From the NCBI GenBank assembly GCA_001295905.1, contig LJHT01000058.1:113813-177812 (forward strand): 64,000 nucleotides of DNA, in the 5' to 3' direction. This stretch comes from a beta proteobacterium AAP51. GTDB lineage: Bacteria > Pseudomonadota > Gammaproteobacteria > Burkholderiales > Burkholderiaceae_C. How positions within the stretch are numbered: position 1 is the first letter of the stretch; every line of letters starts with the position of its first letter. The notes under the pieces are model-generated. The model was not told the origin of the DNA. It made no database searches and saw only the letters and a list, made by a program, of their open reading frames with translations. The position numbers and the translations under genes were made by a program. This document shows, one piece after another, positions 25,001 through 34,772 of the stretch.

Positions 25001-28000
25001 GCGCCGATGCGGCCGGCGGTGTAGATGGCCGAGGCGGCGTTGTCCAGCCGGATGTCGCCGGCCGCGGCCAGGTCGATGCGCCCGGTGCCGGTGCGCACAC
25101 CGGCCAGCGCGTTGGCCAGCACGAGGTCGGGGCGGCCGGCTGCCGGTGCGCCCGTGCCTGTTGCGTTGGCGGGCGGGGCCACGACGGCCAGCGGGTCGGC
25201 GGCCCCCAGGTCGGCGCCGGCTGCCAGCCGGATGTGCCAGGTGTCGCCGGCGCGGATGGCGTGGTTGGCGACGTTGATGTTGTTGTTGGCCACGACGTTA
25301 GCCGTCGTGGCAGGCAGGTTGGGCGTGTTCAGCGCGCCGATGGTCTGCTGCAGCCGCAGGCCGCCGGCGGCGCGCACGGTCAGCGTGCCGGGCAGGCCGC
25401 CGGCCAGCCAGGTGTCGGCGGTGAGGTTCCAGTTCGCGTCCAGTGTCAGCGCGCCATCGGCGCGCAGCTCGGTGGCGCCGGTCACGCGGGTGCCGGCCGC
25501 GGTGCCGGTCTCGTCCTGCATGGCGGCCAGGGCCGTGGCCAGCGGTGAAGACGGCAGGCTGTTGATGAAGCCTTGGTGGTCTGCGGCCCAGGTGGCCAGC
25601 TGGGCTGCGCCCAGCAGCGTGGGCACCTGCGTGCCGCTGTAGACCCGCGTGAGTTCGAGGTCGACGCTGGCGCGTGGCGTGTCGGCCGTGACTGTGCCAG
25701 TCCCGGTACCGGCAGCGGGGGTGCTGGACCCTCGCTGCACCGTGCCTGCGAGGGCGATCGGGCCTGTGGCGCCGGAGGCGTCGCGCGTGTGCCCGAAGAT
25801 CACCGAGCCCGGTGCGCCCGCAGCGCCTGCCCGCACATCGATGAGCGCCCCGTTGTCGAAGGCCAGCTCGCCGCGCTGCGTGCTCGCGCGCACCTCGCCG
25901 CCCCGGGCGCCGGCAGCGGTGCCTGCCGCGAGCAAGCGGCTGCCCGCTGCCAGGCGCAGGCCCTCGGCGGCATGCAGGGCCACGCGTGCGCCGCCTTCTT
26001 CGGTGTTGCGGCCCACGTCACCGAGCACGTCGATGCGGCCGGCGTCGGCGCTGAAGGCTACGCGCCGCGCGTCCACATCGTCGGTGGCCGCCACCACCAG
26101 GTTGCCGCTGCGCAGGCGCAGCTGGCGCTCTTCGGTGAAGCCGCCGGTGTTCAGCAGCGCGTTCAGGCTGCTGAAGTCGGCCAGGGTGCCCAGGTCCAGG
26201 CGTGCCGTGCCGCCCTGGGCGCCTGGCGCCGTGCCCGCCTGCGCAAGCAGGCTGCCCGCCAGCGTGGCGTTGCGCGCCAGCAGCGTGAAGCTGCCGGCAG
26301 TGCCGCCGGCCGCGGCGGCCGAGACGTTCACGGCGCTGCCGCTCTGCATCGCCACATCACCGGCCGTGGCGCGCAGCGTCACGCTGCCGCCGTCGGCGGC
26401 GACCACGCTGCCGTTGAAGTTCACGCTGTCGCCGCTGGCATCCAGGCGGGCGCTGCTGCCCAGGGTCAGGGCGCCGGCGTCGGCCTGCAGCGTCAGGCTG
26501 CCTGCGCGGGCCTGCACCTCGGTGTTGACGTCGACGCTGCCGCCCTGCAGCAGCAGCCGCCCGCCCAGGCTGGGCAGGGGCGAGGCTGCATCGGCAAGCG
26601 CCGCCTGCGCGCGGGCGCTGTCGGCCGCCGCCGTGGCGGTGATGCCTTGCGCGCGCAAGCGGCCTGCCACAGGCGTGGCGGTGCCCTCGTCGAGGGCCGC
26701 CAAGGTTTGGTTGGCGCCGCCCTCGGCGCGCATCAGCGGCGTGTTCAGGTCGAAGCTGCCGCCCACGCGCAGCGCGCCCTGGCCCTGCAGGGCCACGCCC
26801 GCCGTGGCCGTGAAGCTGACGGTGCCGAAGCCGCGGCTGGCCTTGCTGCCTTCGCCCAGACGCAGGTTCGTGCTTGTTATCGACAACAGCCCGCTGCCGC
26901 TGGTGGCAGCAGCGCTGGCGCTCGAACGGTTCAGCCATTGCACCTCGGCGGCGCGCAGCGTGGCCTGGGCGCTGTTCGCCACGGGCTCGGCCACCAGGGC
27001 CGGGGTGTCCAGCGTCAGCCGCCCCAGCGTGGCCGCGCCCACCTGCGCGTTGCCGCGCAGCACCAGGGCGTCGTAGGCGCGCAGGCTCAGCTCGCCCAGG
27101 CTGGCGTAGCGCGCCAGGTCGGCGTTGGAAAGCAGCAGGCCCCCGGCGGCCGGGTTCAGGCCCGCGGTGTCGCCCAGGGTGACGCGCGAACCCGCCAGGC
27201 TGAGCGACCCGGTGGCGTTCGCCGCGCCGGCCGCGCCGTCTTCCGTACCCACGCGCAGGCTGCCGGCCGAGCGCGTGCTGCGCGTGGCGTCCAGCAGCAG
27301 TGCATTGCCCGCCTGCAGCACCGCGCCTGTGGCGATGTCGAGCTCGCCGGTGGCCGCGCTGAAAGTGCCCCGGTCCACGCTGGCCTGGGCCTGGCTGCTC
27401 AGCCGCAGCAGGGCGCCCGAGGCCTCGGCGCGCAGCACCGGCCCTTCACCAGCCTCGGCGTCGGCGGCCCCGGCCGTGCTGCGCAGCAGGCTGCCGGCGG
27501 CCACGGTGATGCCGTTGCGCGCACTCAGCAGCAGCTCGGGCAGCTCCACGGGCGTGGCGGCGCTGTTGGCCACGTCGATCTGCGTGGCCGTGGTGTGGAT
27601 GCGGGTGGTGGGCGTGCCGTCGGCCGCCAGCTCGGTGCTGCGCGTGCCGCCCACCAACACGCTGGCCTTCAGCGCGCTGAGCGTGCTGCTGCTGATCTGC
27701 AGCGTGCCGGCGGGCCAGGCGCTGGGGTTCACCGCGCTGACGATGGCAATGCGCGGCCCCGTGATGTCGATCTGCGCGTCGCTGCCGCTGCGGCCATCCA
27801 GCGTAGCGCCGCTGGTCAGGAAGTTGCCTGCCAGCGTCAGCGCGCTGGCGTCCAGCAGGCTCAGCCGCCCGGCATCCCAGGGCGCTGCCGGCGCGGCCGT
27901 GCCGGCACGTTCGGCGCGGGCCGCCAGCAGCTGCGCGCCGCTGAGCGTGTAGTCGCTGTAGCGGCTGAGGGCCGAGCCGGGCAGCACCACCACGCCCACG

Positions 28001-31000
28001 CTCTGCGATTCGCGCACGGTCGTGCCCCGCGCGGTGCGGTGTGCGGCCACCACGGTTTCGCCGGTGGGCAGCGCGGCGGCCTGCCCCGGCTGCAGGTTGC
28101 GGAAGGCCGCGCCGGTTTGCAGCTGCACGAGGAAGGCACCCGGCAGCGTGGCGAAACGCGTGGGCAGCAGCACGTACTCGCCGGCCGGCACGCGCGCGCC
28201 GGCGCCGATGTCCAGGCTGTCGTAGAGGGCGCCGTCGCGCGGGTTGTTCAGCGTGAAGCCCGAGCCCACGTCGCGGCCGCCAGCGAGCTGCTGGTAGGTG
28301 TCGTAGGGCACGCTGGCCAAGGCCGACTTGGGAATGATGGCGAAGGTGTCGGCGGCGTTGGCAATGTCGTTGTCGCCGCCGTTGCCGGGCACGAACTCCA
28401 CCGCCTGCACGTTGCCGCCGCCGCGCAGATCCACGCGTGCGCTGCCGGCCACGGTGATGTCAGGCGCGTTCATGTCCAGGCGCTTGCCGCCGGGCAGCAC
28501 CGCGTCCAGCAGCAGTGGGTTGCTCAGGTTGTTGGTCTGGGGGCCATCGGCATAGCGCCACTGCACGCCGTCCAGCGTGCCGCCGTACAGCACCGTGAGG
28601 CCGTCGCCCGACACCGAGGTAAGGCTGTTCTCGCCCAGCTCCAGCCGCTCGCTCGCGCGCAGGTTCAGCGTGCCTTGCGGGGCACGCACGGTGCCCGCCT
28701 GCACGATCTGCGGCGCCTGCAGCGTCAGCTGCCCGGCCACCGAATACACCTCGCCGGCGGGGCGGTCGTTGCCTTGCACCAGCAGGTAGCGGCCGGTGGT
28801 GGCGGACGTGGTGCCGGGTGTGGTGGAGGCCGGCGCCCCCACCCCCGCCTGCACCTCGAAGCGCGTGCGCGTGGCGGGGTAGAGCTGGCTCGCGCGGAAC
28901 TCCAGGCTGCCGGCGGTGCGCAGGCCGCCGGCCTGCGCGAACACCGCGGTCTGGCCGGCGGCGGCGCTGTTCACCTCGCGGCCGATGAAGCGCACATCGC
29001 CCTGGCTCTCGATGCGGGCCAGCGCGGTGCCGTCGAGGCTGCTCTGACCATAGAAGTCCACCAGCCCGGCCTCGATGCGCAGCAGCCCATCACCGGGCTG
29101 CGGGGCGATGGCGGTGGTCTGCGGCAGCGTCTCGTCGCGCACCCAGACGTTGCGGCCGGCGGCATCCTGCTGCAGCGTGCGCGGCCCCAGCGACTGCCCC
29201 ACGGCCACCGTGGCCGCACGCAGCGTGGCCTGGGCGCCAGGCGCCAGCCGCAACACCGGCGCGTCGATGCGGATGCCGCGTTCGAAGGCCAGCGTGCTGC
29301 TGCCCTGGAGCTCGACCACGTCTTCCGACAGCAGGCGCAGCTTCTCGAAGCCGGCGGCCTGCAGGCGGTTGCCGTCCAGCACGCTGCTGGTGCTGCCGGC
29401 GCCGGTGGCGGGTGCGGTGTCCACGCCGCCGGGGGCCACGACCAGCCGTTGCGGGGCCGGCAACTGCGTCTGCAGGTCGGGCCGCAGCAGTTCCACGGCC
29501 AGGCTGCCGCCCGCGGCCGTGCCCGGGCCGCTGGCGTTCAGGTCGCCTTCCAGATTCAGGCCGCGCTGCGCCTGCAGCAGCAGCGTGCCGGCATGGCCCG
29601 CCAGCGTCTGGGTGCCCAGCGGGCGCTCCGCGTTCTCAGGGTCGGTGAGGGTGACGGGCTGCTCGAGGCCGCCCACGTCGATGCGTGAACCGGCCTCGGT
29701 GCGGATGCCGGCCTGCCGCGCTTCCAGCGTGATGGTGCCGCCACCGAAGAGGGTGCCCCGCACCAATCCAGTGTCGCTGGGCGTGGGCACGAAAACGCCG
29801 GCCACAGTCAACGCGGCCTCGCGGCCCAGTTGCAGGGCCGGCGTCTGCAGCAATTCGGTGCCGCGCAGCGAAGCCGTGATGCGCCCGCCCGGTGCGCTGA
29901 GCAGCCCGTCGATGACGAGGCCGGCCCCCGCCACCAGGGAGAGGCTGCCGCCGGGGTCGGTGCGCAGCGCGGCGCCTTCGCCCACCGTCAGGCTGCCGAT
30001 GCCGGCGCCCAGCGTCAGGCTGGCAGGTGCGCGCTGGTGGGCGGGCAGGGTCTGCACGCGGGCCACGCTGCGCAGGTCGCCGCCGGTGGGCAGGGCCAGC
30101 GCAGCCTGGGTGTCGAGCACCAGGTTCTGCTGCTGCACGCTGATCTGAGCGTCGTCCGCGACGCGCAGGCCGTTGGCAGCCTGCACGGCGATGCTGGCAA
30201 AGCCGCCCTCGCTGAATTGGCCGGCCAGCAGCCGGGTGGTGTCAGCCGGCAGGGTGCCGTTGGCGCTGTTGCCATCCAGCACCGCGCGGCCCAGGTTGAA
30301 GGTGAGGCTGCCGCTGCTGGCCAGCGCGTGGCCTTGCAGCTCGGCCTGCATCCAGTCGGAGCTGCCGGGGTTCAGGCTGCCCTGCGCCAGCGTGATGCTG
30401 CCGCCGCGGCCGGCACTGACGCGTCGGCCGGCATCCAGCAGCGCGCCGCCGCTGGCGTTGATGACGGCCCCGCGCTCCAGGCGCGTCTGGAAGGCTTCAT
30501 CGGCCAAGCGCAGCTGCACGTTGCCGCCGGCGGTGGCCGGTTGCAGGCTGCCGGTGGCCGTGAGGCGGGCGCTGGGCAGGCGCTCGCCCACGGCTGCGCC
30601 CCCGGGGCCGCTGTTGTTCAGCCAGGCGCCCGCCACCGACAAGGTGGCGCTGCCGCGCACGAGCAGGCGTTCGCTGAGGTTGAGCAGGCCGGGCTCGACC
30701 AGATCGACGCCGTTTTCCAGCTGCGGTGCGAGCACCAGGCTGCCGGCGGGCAGCTGCACGCTGCCGGCCAGGTCGAGCAGCGGGGCGCGCAGCGTCAGGC
30801 TGCTGCCGGCTTCGGCGCGCAGGGCAACGCCTGCCGGCAGCACGATGCGGCCGTCGCTGTTCACCTCGACGTTCGCGAAGCCCGTTTCCACGCGCCCCAG
30901 CGCGCTGCTGGTGGCACGGCCGAAGACCTGGTCGGCGCCCAGCTGGAAGTTGTCGCGCTGCGCGGCGCTGAGCGCGCTGCTGGCGGTGAAGGGGCGGCCC

Positions 31001-33087
31001 AGGCTGTCGGTGGCTGCCTGGCGCCACTGCACGTTGCCGATGCGCTGACCTTCGGCGTTGTAGGTGACGGTGACCGGCGGCCGGTCGACCAAGGCCAGGC
31101 TCAGCGGCTGAAAGCCGGTGCCGACATAGAGCGTGCCGCCCGTCGGTGCGCGTTCGAACTGCCGCGCGCCGATGGTGACGCCGCCGTTCAGTGTGCCGTC
31201 CAGCACCAGGCCCGCGCCCGAGCCCAGGCGCAGCGTGCCGGCGGCGCGGCCTTCTACGTAGGCCTCGCGCAGGTTGCCCGAGGCCAGGGTGAGGTTCAGC
31301 ACGCTGGTGGCCTGCCCCCAGCGGGTGTCGGTGAACTCGGCGCGGTCGAGCTGCGCTGCGAAGCGCGTGGTCTGCGGCGCGCTGGCAATGTCGTAGATGC
31401 GCCCGTCCACACCCAGCAGCGTGGTGGTGGCGGCACGGCTGTCGGCGTAGCGGTAACCGCCGCCCGAGACATCGACCGTGGCCCCGGCGCGCTGGATGAG
31501 TGAGCCCGTGGAGGCCACCGAGATCTCGCCACCCACGGCGGCCTTCTCGGCCACCGTGCGCGGCACCGCGCCGCGGTAGCCGTCCAGCGCCAGGATGTTG
31601 CTGCCGGCGGCCAGGTCCACCGTCACCGTGGCCCCCAGCAGCAAGCCGGTCTTCTGGTCGGGCGAGTTCTTCAGCTCGTTGGAGGTGACGCGGAAGCTGG
31701 CGATGTTCTTGGCCGGGTCGACATCGCTCCACACCCCGGCGGCGCTGGTGACGCTGCCTTCACCCAGGTACACACGCGCCTGCGCGGGGTCGGCAGCTGA
31801 GCCAGCGGCGCCTGCGGCCTCGATGCCGATGCGCCCGCCCGCGGCCTGCAGCGTGCCGTGGTTCTCGATGACGCCGCCGCGTGCACGGATTTCGCCTCGG
31901 TAGGGGCGGTAGTCGCTGCTTTCGGGCAGCGTGGCGCTGTCCTGCAGGTCGGGCATCACTTCGGTGACGCTGCCCGCGGCCAGGCGCACCGTCCCCGCGT
32001 CGGCATTGCCCAGCGTGCGTGCGCTGAGGTACACCGAGCCGTTGCGCTGCACCGCCGTCTTCGCCGACACGCGGCCTTCCTGGTTGATGGCCAGCGCCGC
32101 GATGGTGATGTTGCCGCGGTCGGCCGTGATCTGCCCGGCGTTGCGCACCAGGTTCGTGAGGTTCAGCCCGCTGCCTTCCTTGTGCGCCTCCACCTCCACC
32201 ACCAGGCCGCGCAGCGTGAGGTCGCTGTTGTCGGTGTTGACCGCCAGGTAGGCCTTGCTGCCGGCGGCCAGCACCACCTGGCCGTCGGGCGAGGTGATGA
32301 GGCCGGCGTCGTGGTCGATGCGCGAGGCGATGAGCACCACCGAGCCCCCATTGCCCGAGGTGATCTGCGGCGGCGCGGCGCTGGCCGGCCCGAAGCTGCC
32401 GATGCCGATGTTGCCCGGGCGCAGCCCGTCGGGTCGCAGCGCGAGCGTGTTGCCCGCGTCGTCGTAGCCGCCTGCGAAGGCCGGGCTCGTGAGGCCGCCT
32501 TGTGTCAGGGGCGCGCCGCTGTTGCACAGCACCAGGTGGCCGCCGCAGAACTCGCTGTTCCTCAGGGCCAGGTTCATGGTGCTGGCCAGCAGCGCCTGCG
32601 TGTCCACGCGCGCGCCGCGGTCGAAGAGGATGCCGTTCTGGTTGATCAGCAGCACCTGGCCGCCGGCGGTGGGCTTGCCATCCACCATCGGCCCTGTGCT
32701 GCGCAGCCGACCCTGGATGACGCTGGGGTTGGCGTCGTAGATGCGGTTCAGCGTGCTGGCCAGGCTGCCTTGTTCGTGCTGGAACAGCACCTCGGCGGCA
32801 CTGCCGATGTTGAAGCTGCGCCAGTCGAGCACCGCGCGCAGCGAAGACTGGTTGATGGTCATCAGCGCCGCGGCAGCGCCGGGTGCCGGCGCATTCACCA
32901 CCACTTGGCCGGCGACCACGCCGCGCAGCTGCGGCAGCGTGTTTGGCGGCAGCGTGCCGCCGGCACCCTGCGCCCAGGCCGGCGTGGCGGCGGTGAAGCA
33001 CCAAGCGCCGCAGCACGTGGCCGCAGCCAGCGCCACACGGCGCAACGCCGCAGGCGCCAGGGCTTGTGAGGGCTGAGGCTGTCGCAT
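22075..33087 (-). CDS. Giant filamentous-haemagglutinin-like TpsA adhesin
   Basis: 3,670 residues from ATG 33087 (an ATG at 33123 is possible). The signal region ends near ATPAWAQ (about 40). A TPS secretion domain follows (about 45-300) with VLDWRSFNIGSAAEVLFQHE and NQNGILFDRGARVDTQALLA; the usual NPNG motif is NQNG here (149-152). Cys181 and Cys188 fall in SEFCGGHLVLCNSG. The body is thousands of residues of beta-helix repeat rich in Gly, Ala and Leu (LTLRGL, VTLRATAGDVAMQSGSAVNV). The C-terminal region, with VLTVEVLGFGDKNC, is of the DUF3739 type and ends with a second Cys pair (about 3660 and 3667). It is secreted by the upstream TpsB, and the gene fills 17% of the window. Confidence 0.92.
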   Translation of the reverse strand: MRQPQPSQALAPAALRRVALAAATCCGAWCFTAATPAWAQGAGGTLPPNTLPQLRGVVAGQVVVNAPAPGAAAALMTINQSSLRAVLDWRSFNIGSAAEVLFQHEQGSLASTLNRIYDANPSVIQGRLRSTGPMVDGKPTAGGQVLLINQNGILFDRGARVDTQALLASTMNLALRNSEFCGGHLVLCNSGAPLTQGGLTSPAFAGGYDDAGNTLALRPDGLRPGNIGIGSFGPASAAPPQITSGNGGSVVLIASRIDHDAGLITSPDGQVVLAAGSKAYLAVNTDNSDLTLRGLVVEVEAHKEGSGLNLTNLVRNAGQITADRGNITIAALAINQEGRVSAKTAVQRNGSVYLSARTLGNADAGTVRLAAGSVTEVMPDLQDSATLPESSDYRPYRGEIRARGGVIENHGTLQAAGGRIGIEAAGAAGSAADPAQARVYLGEGSVTSAAGVWSDVDPAKNIASFRVTSNELKNSPDQKTGLLLGATVTVDLAAGSNILALDGYRGAVPRTVAEKAAVGGEISVASTGSLIQRAGATVDVSGGGYRYADSRAATTTLLGVDGRIYDIASAPQTTRFAAQLDRAEFTDTRWGQATSVLNLTLASGNLREAYVEGRAAGTLRLGSGAGLVLDGTLNGGVTIGARQFERAPTGGTLYVGTGFQPLSLALVDRPPVTVTYNAEGQRIGNVQWRQAATDSLGRPFTASSALSAAQRDNFQLGADQVFGRATSSALGRVETGFANVEVNSDGRIVLPAGVALRAEAGSSLTLRAPLLDLAGSVQLPAGSLVLAPQLENGVDLVEPGLLNLSERLLVRGSATLSVAGAWLNNSGPGGAAVGERLPSARLTATGSLQPATAGGNVQLRLADEAFQTRLERGAVINASGGALLDAGRRVSAGRGGSITLAQGSLNPGSSDWMQAELQGHALASSGSLTFNLGRAVLDGNSANGTLPADTTRLLAGQFSEGGFASIAVQAANGLRVADDAQISVQQQNLVLDTQAALALPTGGDLRSVARVQTLPAHQRAPASLTLGAGIGSLTVGEGAALRTDPGGSLSLVAGAGLVIDGLLSAPGGRITASLRGTELLQTPALQLGREAALTVAGVFVPTPSDTGLVRGTLFGGGTITLEARQAGIRTEAGSRIDVGGLEQPVTLTDPENAERPLGTQTLAGHAGTLLLQAQRGLNLEGDLNASGPGTAAGGSLAVELLRPDLQTQLPAPQRLVVAPGGVDTAPATGAGSTSSVLDGNRLQAAGFEKLRLLSEDVVELQGSSTLAFERGIRIDAPVLRLAPGAQATLRAATVAVGQSLGPRTLQQDAAGRNVWVRDETLPQTTAIAPQPGDGLLRIEAGLVDFYGQSSLDGTALARIESQGDVRFIGREVNSAAAGQTAVFAQAGGLRTAGSLEFRASQLYPATRTRFEVQAGVGAPASTTPGTTSATTGRYLLVQGNDRPAGEVYSVAGQLTLQAPQIVQAGTVRAPQGTLNLRASERLELGENSLTSVSGDGLTVLYGGTLDGVQWRYADGPQTNNLSNPLLLDAVLPGGKRLDMNAPDITVAGSARVDLRGGGNVQAVEFVPGNGGDNDIANAADTFAIIPKSALASVPYDTYQQLAGGRDVGSGFTLNNPRDGALYDSLDIGAGARVPAGEYVLLPTRFATLPGAFLVQLQTGAAFRNLQPGQAAALPTGETVVAAHRTARGTTVRESQSVGVVVLPGSALSRYSDYTLSGAQLLAARAERAGTAAPAAPWDAGRLSLLDASALTLAGNFLTSGATLDGRSGSDAQIDITGPRIAIVSAVNPSAWPAGTLQISSSTLSALKASVLVGGTRSTELAADGTPTTRIHTTATQIDVANSAATPVELPELLLSARNGITVAAGSLLRSTAGAADAEAGEGPVLRAEASGALLRLSSQAQASVDRGTFSAATGELDIATGAVLQAGNALLLDATRSTRSAGSLRVGTEDGAAGAANATGSLSLAGSRVTLGDTAGLNPAAGGLLLSNADLARYASLGELSLRAYDALVLRGNAQVGAATLGRLTLDTPALVAEPVANSAQATLRAAEVQWLNRSSASAAATSGSGLLSITSTNLRLGEGSKASRGFGTVSFTATAGVALQGQGALRVGGSFDLNTPLMRAEGGANQTLAALDEGTATPVAGRLRAQGITATAAADSARAQAALADAASPLPSLGGRLLLQGGSVDVNTEVQARAGSLTLQADAGALTLGSSARLDASGDSVNFNGSVVAADGGSVTLRATAGDVAMQSGSAVNVSAAAAGGTAGSFTLLARNATLAGSLLAQAGTAPGAQGGTARLDLGTLADFSSLNALLNTGGFTEERQLRLRSGNLVVAATDDVDARRVAFSADAGRIDVLGDVGRNTEEGGARVALHAAEGLRLAAGSRLLAAGTAAGARGGEVRASTQRGELAFDNGALIDVRAGAAGAPGSVIFGHTRDASGATGPIALAGTVQRGSSTPAAGTGTGTVTADTPRASVDLELTRVYSGTQVPTLLGAAQLATWAADHQGFINSLPSSPLATALAAMQDETGTAAGTRVTGATELRADGALTLDANWNLTADTWLAGGLPGTLTVRAAGGLRLQQTIGALNTPNLPATTANVVANNNINVANHAIRAGDTWHIRLAAGADLGAADPLAVVAPPANATGTGAPAAGRPDLVLANALAGVRTGTGRIDLAAAGDIRLDNAASAIYTAGRIGAADSAVNGNNRWAVDGGGISLRAGGSVLGPAGVPDLWVTDWLRRLRQTANDFVRDGFLTDWWSYRPRFQQGVATLAGGDIDVQAGADVRDLLLALPTSGRTSGRDAARTVEVTGGGDLSVAAGGSIDGASFLLGRGSGVVTAGASIGRSEAVQGYLMGASSGATPEEASLRLVAGTGAVLQSVDNPTFLGLNGGAGATGPSFHPTNPATASPSSVATTFFTYTGNSAVTVASKSGDVQVLGRLARASDDWRSITTFNNQNLPGGSTAFPASLALVALGGDVLGPDAGVAAGGQASNFIKTWPSPTASLAALATGSVRELGVEVSALSPLALVTPTTNFEGARVQNVPFDFFNTGAKVTLELKPITLGRITERSVTLPVGLVAQTEAAAGLSFDIQALNGSYINDTRTALVLPARSRVRAGQDLLNPNLQLQNLAEGDVSEVRAVRGKLAKSGVGTGGIEIAGPGRLLVQAGGDIDLGDSVVAANGVIVGGLVATGNTRNALLSSADSARLTVIAGVAADVNLAQMDRTYARVLELNRASDRISSLYAQLALELESEAGRTAVLAAGSVADLVARNPAFERLATLDQQAPEALPAYQALLREDRLPLAGAAARDAAALLALLAREEDVAALTRSTGLADYLQNSSAATGNAALDAATRSRYIELAERYPQLYSGAVLRRANGARLTGTGPLVFDAMLEEVVQSLVGPTQGRSGNIFSFQTSVQTLGGSDIDLWAPAGNIVVGLTTPNAARPVGIITTQGGAVKSVLSGNFSINQGKLLTAQGGDILVYSAQGSIDAGRGAKTSLSTPAPQRRPILDGEGNQIGVEVVIPASASGSGIQTLSSDPDGLGPATAPPAGDIFLFAPAGKIDAGEAGIRSSGNILVNAQVVLNASDIKAAGSSQGVPQVPTGSLASTLAAAGANPQAATQGEDKATQAAAQAARQAAASRQAPRPTVLTVEVLGFGDKNCREDDRECFAK

Positions 33088-33137
33088 GGCGGGCTTCCGG
33101 TCGGCGCTTGGGGCGGGGTGCATGGCGGGGTGGGCGG

Positions 33138-34772
33138 CTAGAAACCGATGGAGGCGTTGGCGTGCGCGCGCAGGCCGTCGCTGCCCACGGTGTCGCGCTT
33201 CAGCAGCGGCCAGCCCACTTCCAGCGACAGGCTGATGGGGTAGCTGCCCTTGCTCACCAGCTGCCCGCCGAAGCCCACGCCCAGCAGACGGAAACGCCAG
33301 GGCTGCTCAGGCAAGGGCCGGCGCAGCTCGGCCACGCCAGCGTCGATGAAGGTGTGCAGGCTGGCAGCGGCCAGCAGCGGCCAGCCGAGACGGGCCGCGA
33401 GGTCGGGCGTGCTCAGCTGCAGCGAGCCGCGCAGGCCCTGGTCGCCGACGGCCTCGGCTTCCAGGTAGCCGCGCACGCTGTTGGCCCCGCCCAGCACGAA
33501 CTGCTCGTTCGAGATGAGGGGCGCGGGGGCCAGTTGCATTTCAGCCTGCGCGCGCAGGCGCAGGCCCCACCAGGGCAGGGTGCGCGAGTGGCGCGCGTCC
33601 AGCTTCAGCAGGAAGTACTGCGCCTGGGCGCGAAAACGCTTGTTGGCGAATTCCGTCTGGTCGTTGACCAGGCCGCGCAGCCCGCCCGAGAGCGCACTGC
33701 TCAGCTGCCATTCGCCGCCGCCCAGGCGCTCGGGAGGCAGTTGAAAGACGCCCGTCCAGCCCAGGCTCAGCGGCAGGTAAGTGACGGGCGAGCCAGGGTC
33801 GAAGTTGCCGCGCAGCACCGACGAATCGGAAACGTCCTTGTAGTCGACACCCAGCGTCAGCAGCTGAAAACTGCGCTCCGTCACCTCCAGCACCATGCTG
33901 CGCCGCACCCCGAAGGTCTGGCCCTTGCCGAAGAGGCGGCTATCGTTCACGACGGCAAACACCTCGCTATCGGATCGGGTGGCACTGAAGCTCAGCGCGG
34001 CCAGGCCCGCCGGCCCGCGAGGCATGCTGTAGCTGGCGCTGAGCACCTGCACCTCGCCCGACGCCTCGGGCGACAGCACCGCCTGCAGGCCCAGGCTGTG
34101 GTCGCGCTGGGCCACGTTGTCGTAGCTCAGTGCCGCCACCAGGCGCGTGGCGCTGGTGTTGCGGCTGGCCTGGTTGTTCAGGCTCAGGCTGCCGTGCAGC
34201 GGCAGCTGGTCGGTGACGTTGAGGTCGACCTCGGTCGTGCCGGGTTCGGCACCCGGGCGCAACACGGGCGCGACGCGCCGGTCGGCATTGCGGTTCACGT
34301 CCAGCAGCTGGGCCTGGAAGGTGGGCATGTGCGGCACCTGGCCTTCGGCGGCCTCGGTCACCCGCGAGAGGATGTAGCCCTGTGAGTAGTAGCGCGCGCC
34401 CACCACCCGCGTGCGCGCCACGCGGCCTTCGCTGACCACCAGGCGGATGAGGCCGCTGTCGGCGCGCTGTTCGGGGATGTCCACCGTGGCCAGGCTGTAG
34501 CCGGCCTCGCGGTAGGCGGTTTCCAGGGCCTTGCGCGCGGCTTCGACGTCCTCGAATCGGCGCGCCAGGCCCAGGTGCGGGTAGACGGCCTGCTCGATGG
34601 TGGTCACTGGCAGCACGGTGTTGCCTTCGACGATGAACTCGAACACGTCGAAGCGGGGTTCACCGTCGGCGGCGGCCTCGGGCGCGGCCGCAGGGCCGGC
34701 CGCAGGCGCCTGGGCCCACGCGCCTGCGGCGGCCAGCAGGCAGATCAAGGCAGCGGAAACAACGGTCGGCAT
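33138..34772 (-). CDS. TpsB outer-membrane transporter (FhaC/ShlB/HMW1B type)
   Basis: 544 residues from ATG 34772, chosen for the signal peptide MPTVVSAALICLLAAAGAWAQ; the frame is open further upstream. Two POTRA domains follow (about 44-120, FDVFEFIVEGNTVLP..IEQAVYPHLG; about 121-195, RTRVVGARYYSQGYI..VTDQLPLHG). The barrel then has the family motif GGANSVRGYLEAEAVGDQG (VRGY 433-436) and a terminal Phe (ANASIGF). It exports the adhesin encoded 50 bases downstream across the outer membrane. Gene order B-A matches many two-partner systems. The divergent GT41 gene starts 206 bases away. Confidence 0.93.
   Translation of the reverse strand: MPTVVSAALICLLAAAGAWAQAPAAGPAAAPEAAADGEPRFDVFEFIVEGNTVLPVTTIEQAVYPHLGLARRFEDVEAARKALETAYREAGYSLATVDIPEQRADSGLIRLVVSEGRVARTRVVGARYYSQGYILSRVTEAAEGQVPHMPTFQAQLLDVNRNADRRVAPVLRPGAEPGTTEVDLNVTDQLPLHGSLSLNNQASRNTSATRLVAALSYDNVAQRDHSLGLQAVLSPEASGEVQVLSASYSMPRGPAGLAALSFSATRSDSEVFAVVNDSRLFGKGQTFGVRRSMVLEVTERSFQLLTLGVDYKDVSDSSVLRGNFDPGSPVTYLPLSLGWTGVFQLPPERLGGGEWQLSSALSGGLRGLVNDQTEFANKRFRAQAQYFLLKLDARHSRTLPWWGLRLRAQAEMQLAPAPLISNEQFVLGGANSVRGYLEAEAVGDQGLRGSLQLSTPDLAARLGWPLLAAASLHTFIDAGVAELRRPLPEQPWRFRLLGVGFGGQLVSKGSYPISLSLEVGWPLLKRDTVGSDGLRAHANASIGF

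Noticed and set aside
22576..29688. Very long plus-strand open frames (990 and 1,371 codons) opposite the adhesin gene
   Set aside because: Translations are low-complexity Gln/Ala/Gly/Arg/His strings without domains. They arise because the high-GC adhesin gene lacks antisense stops.
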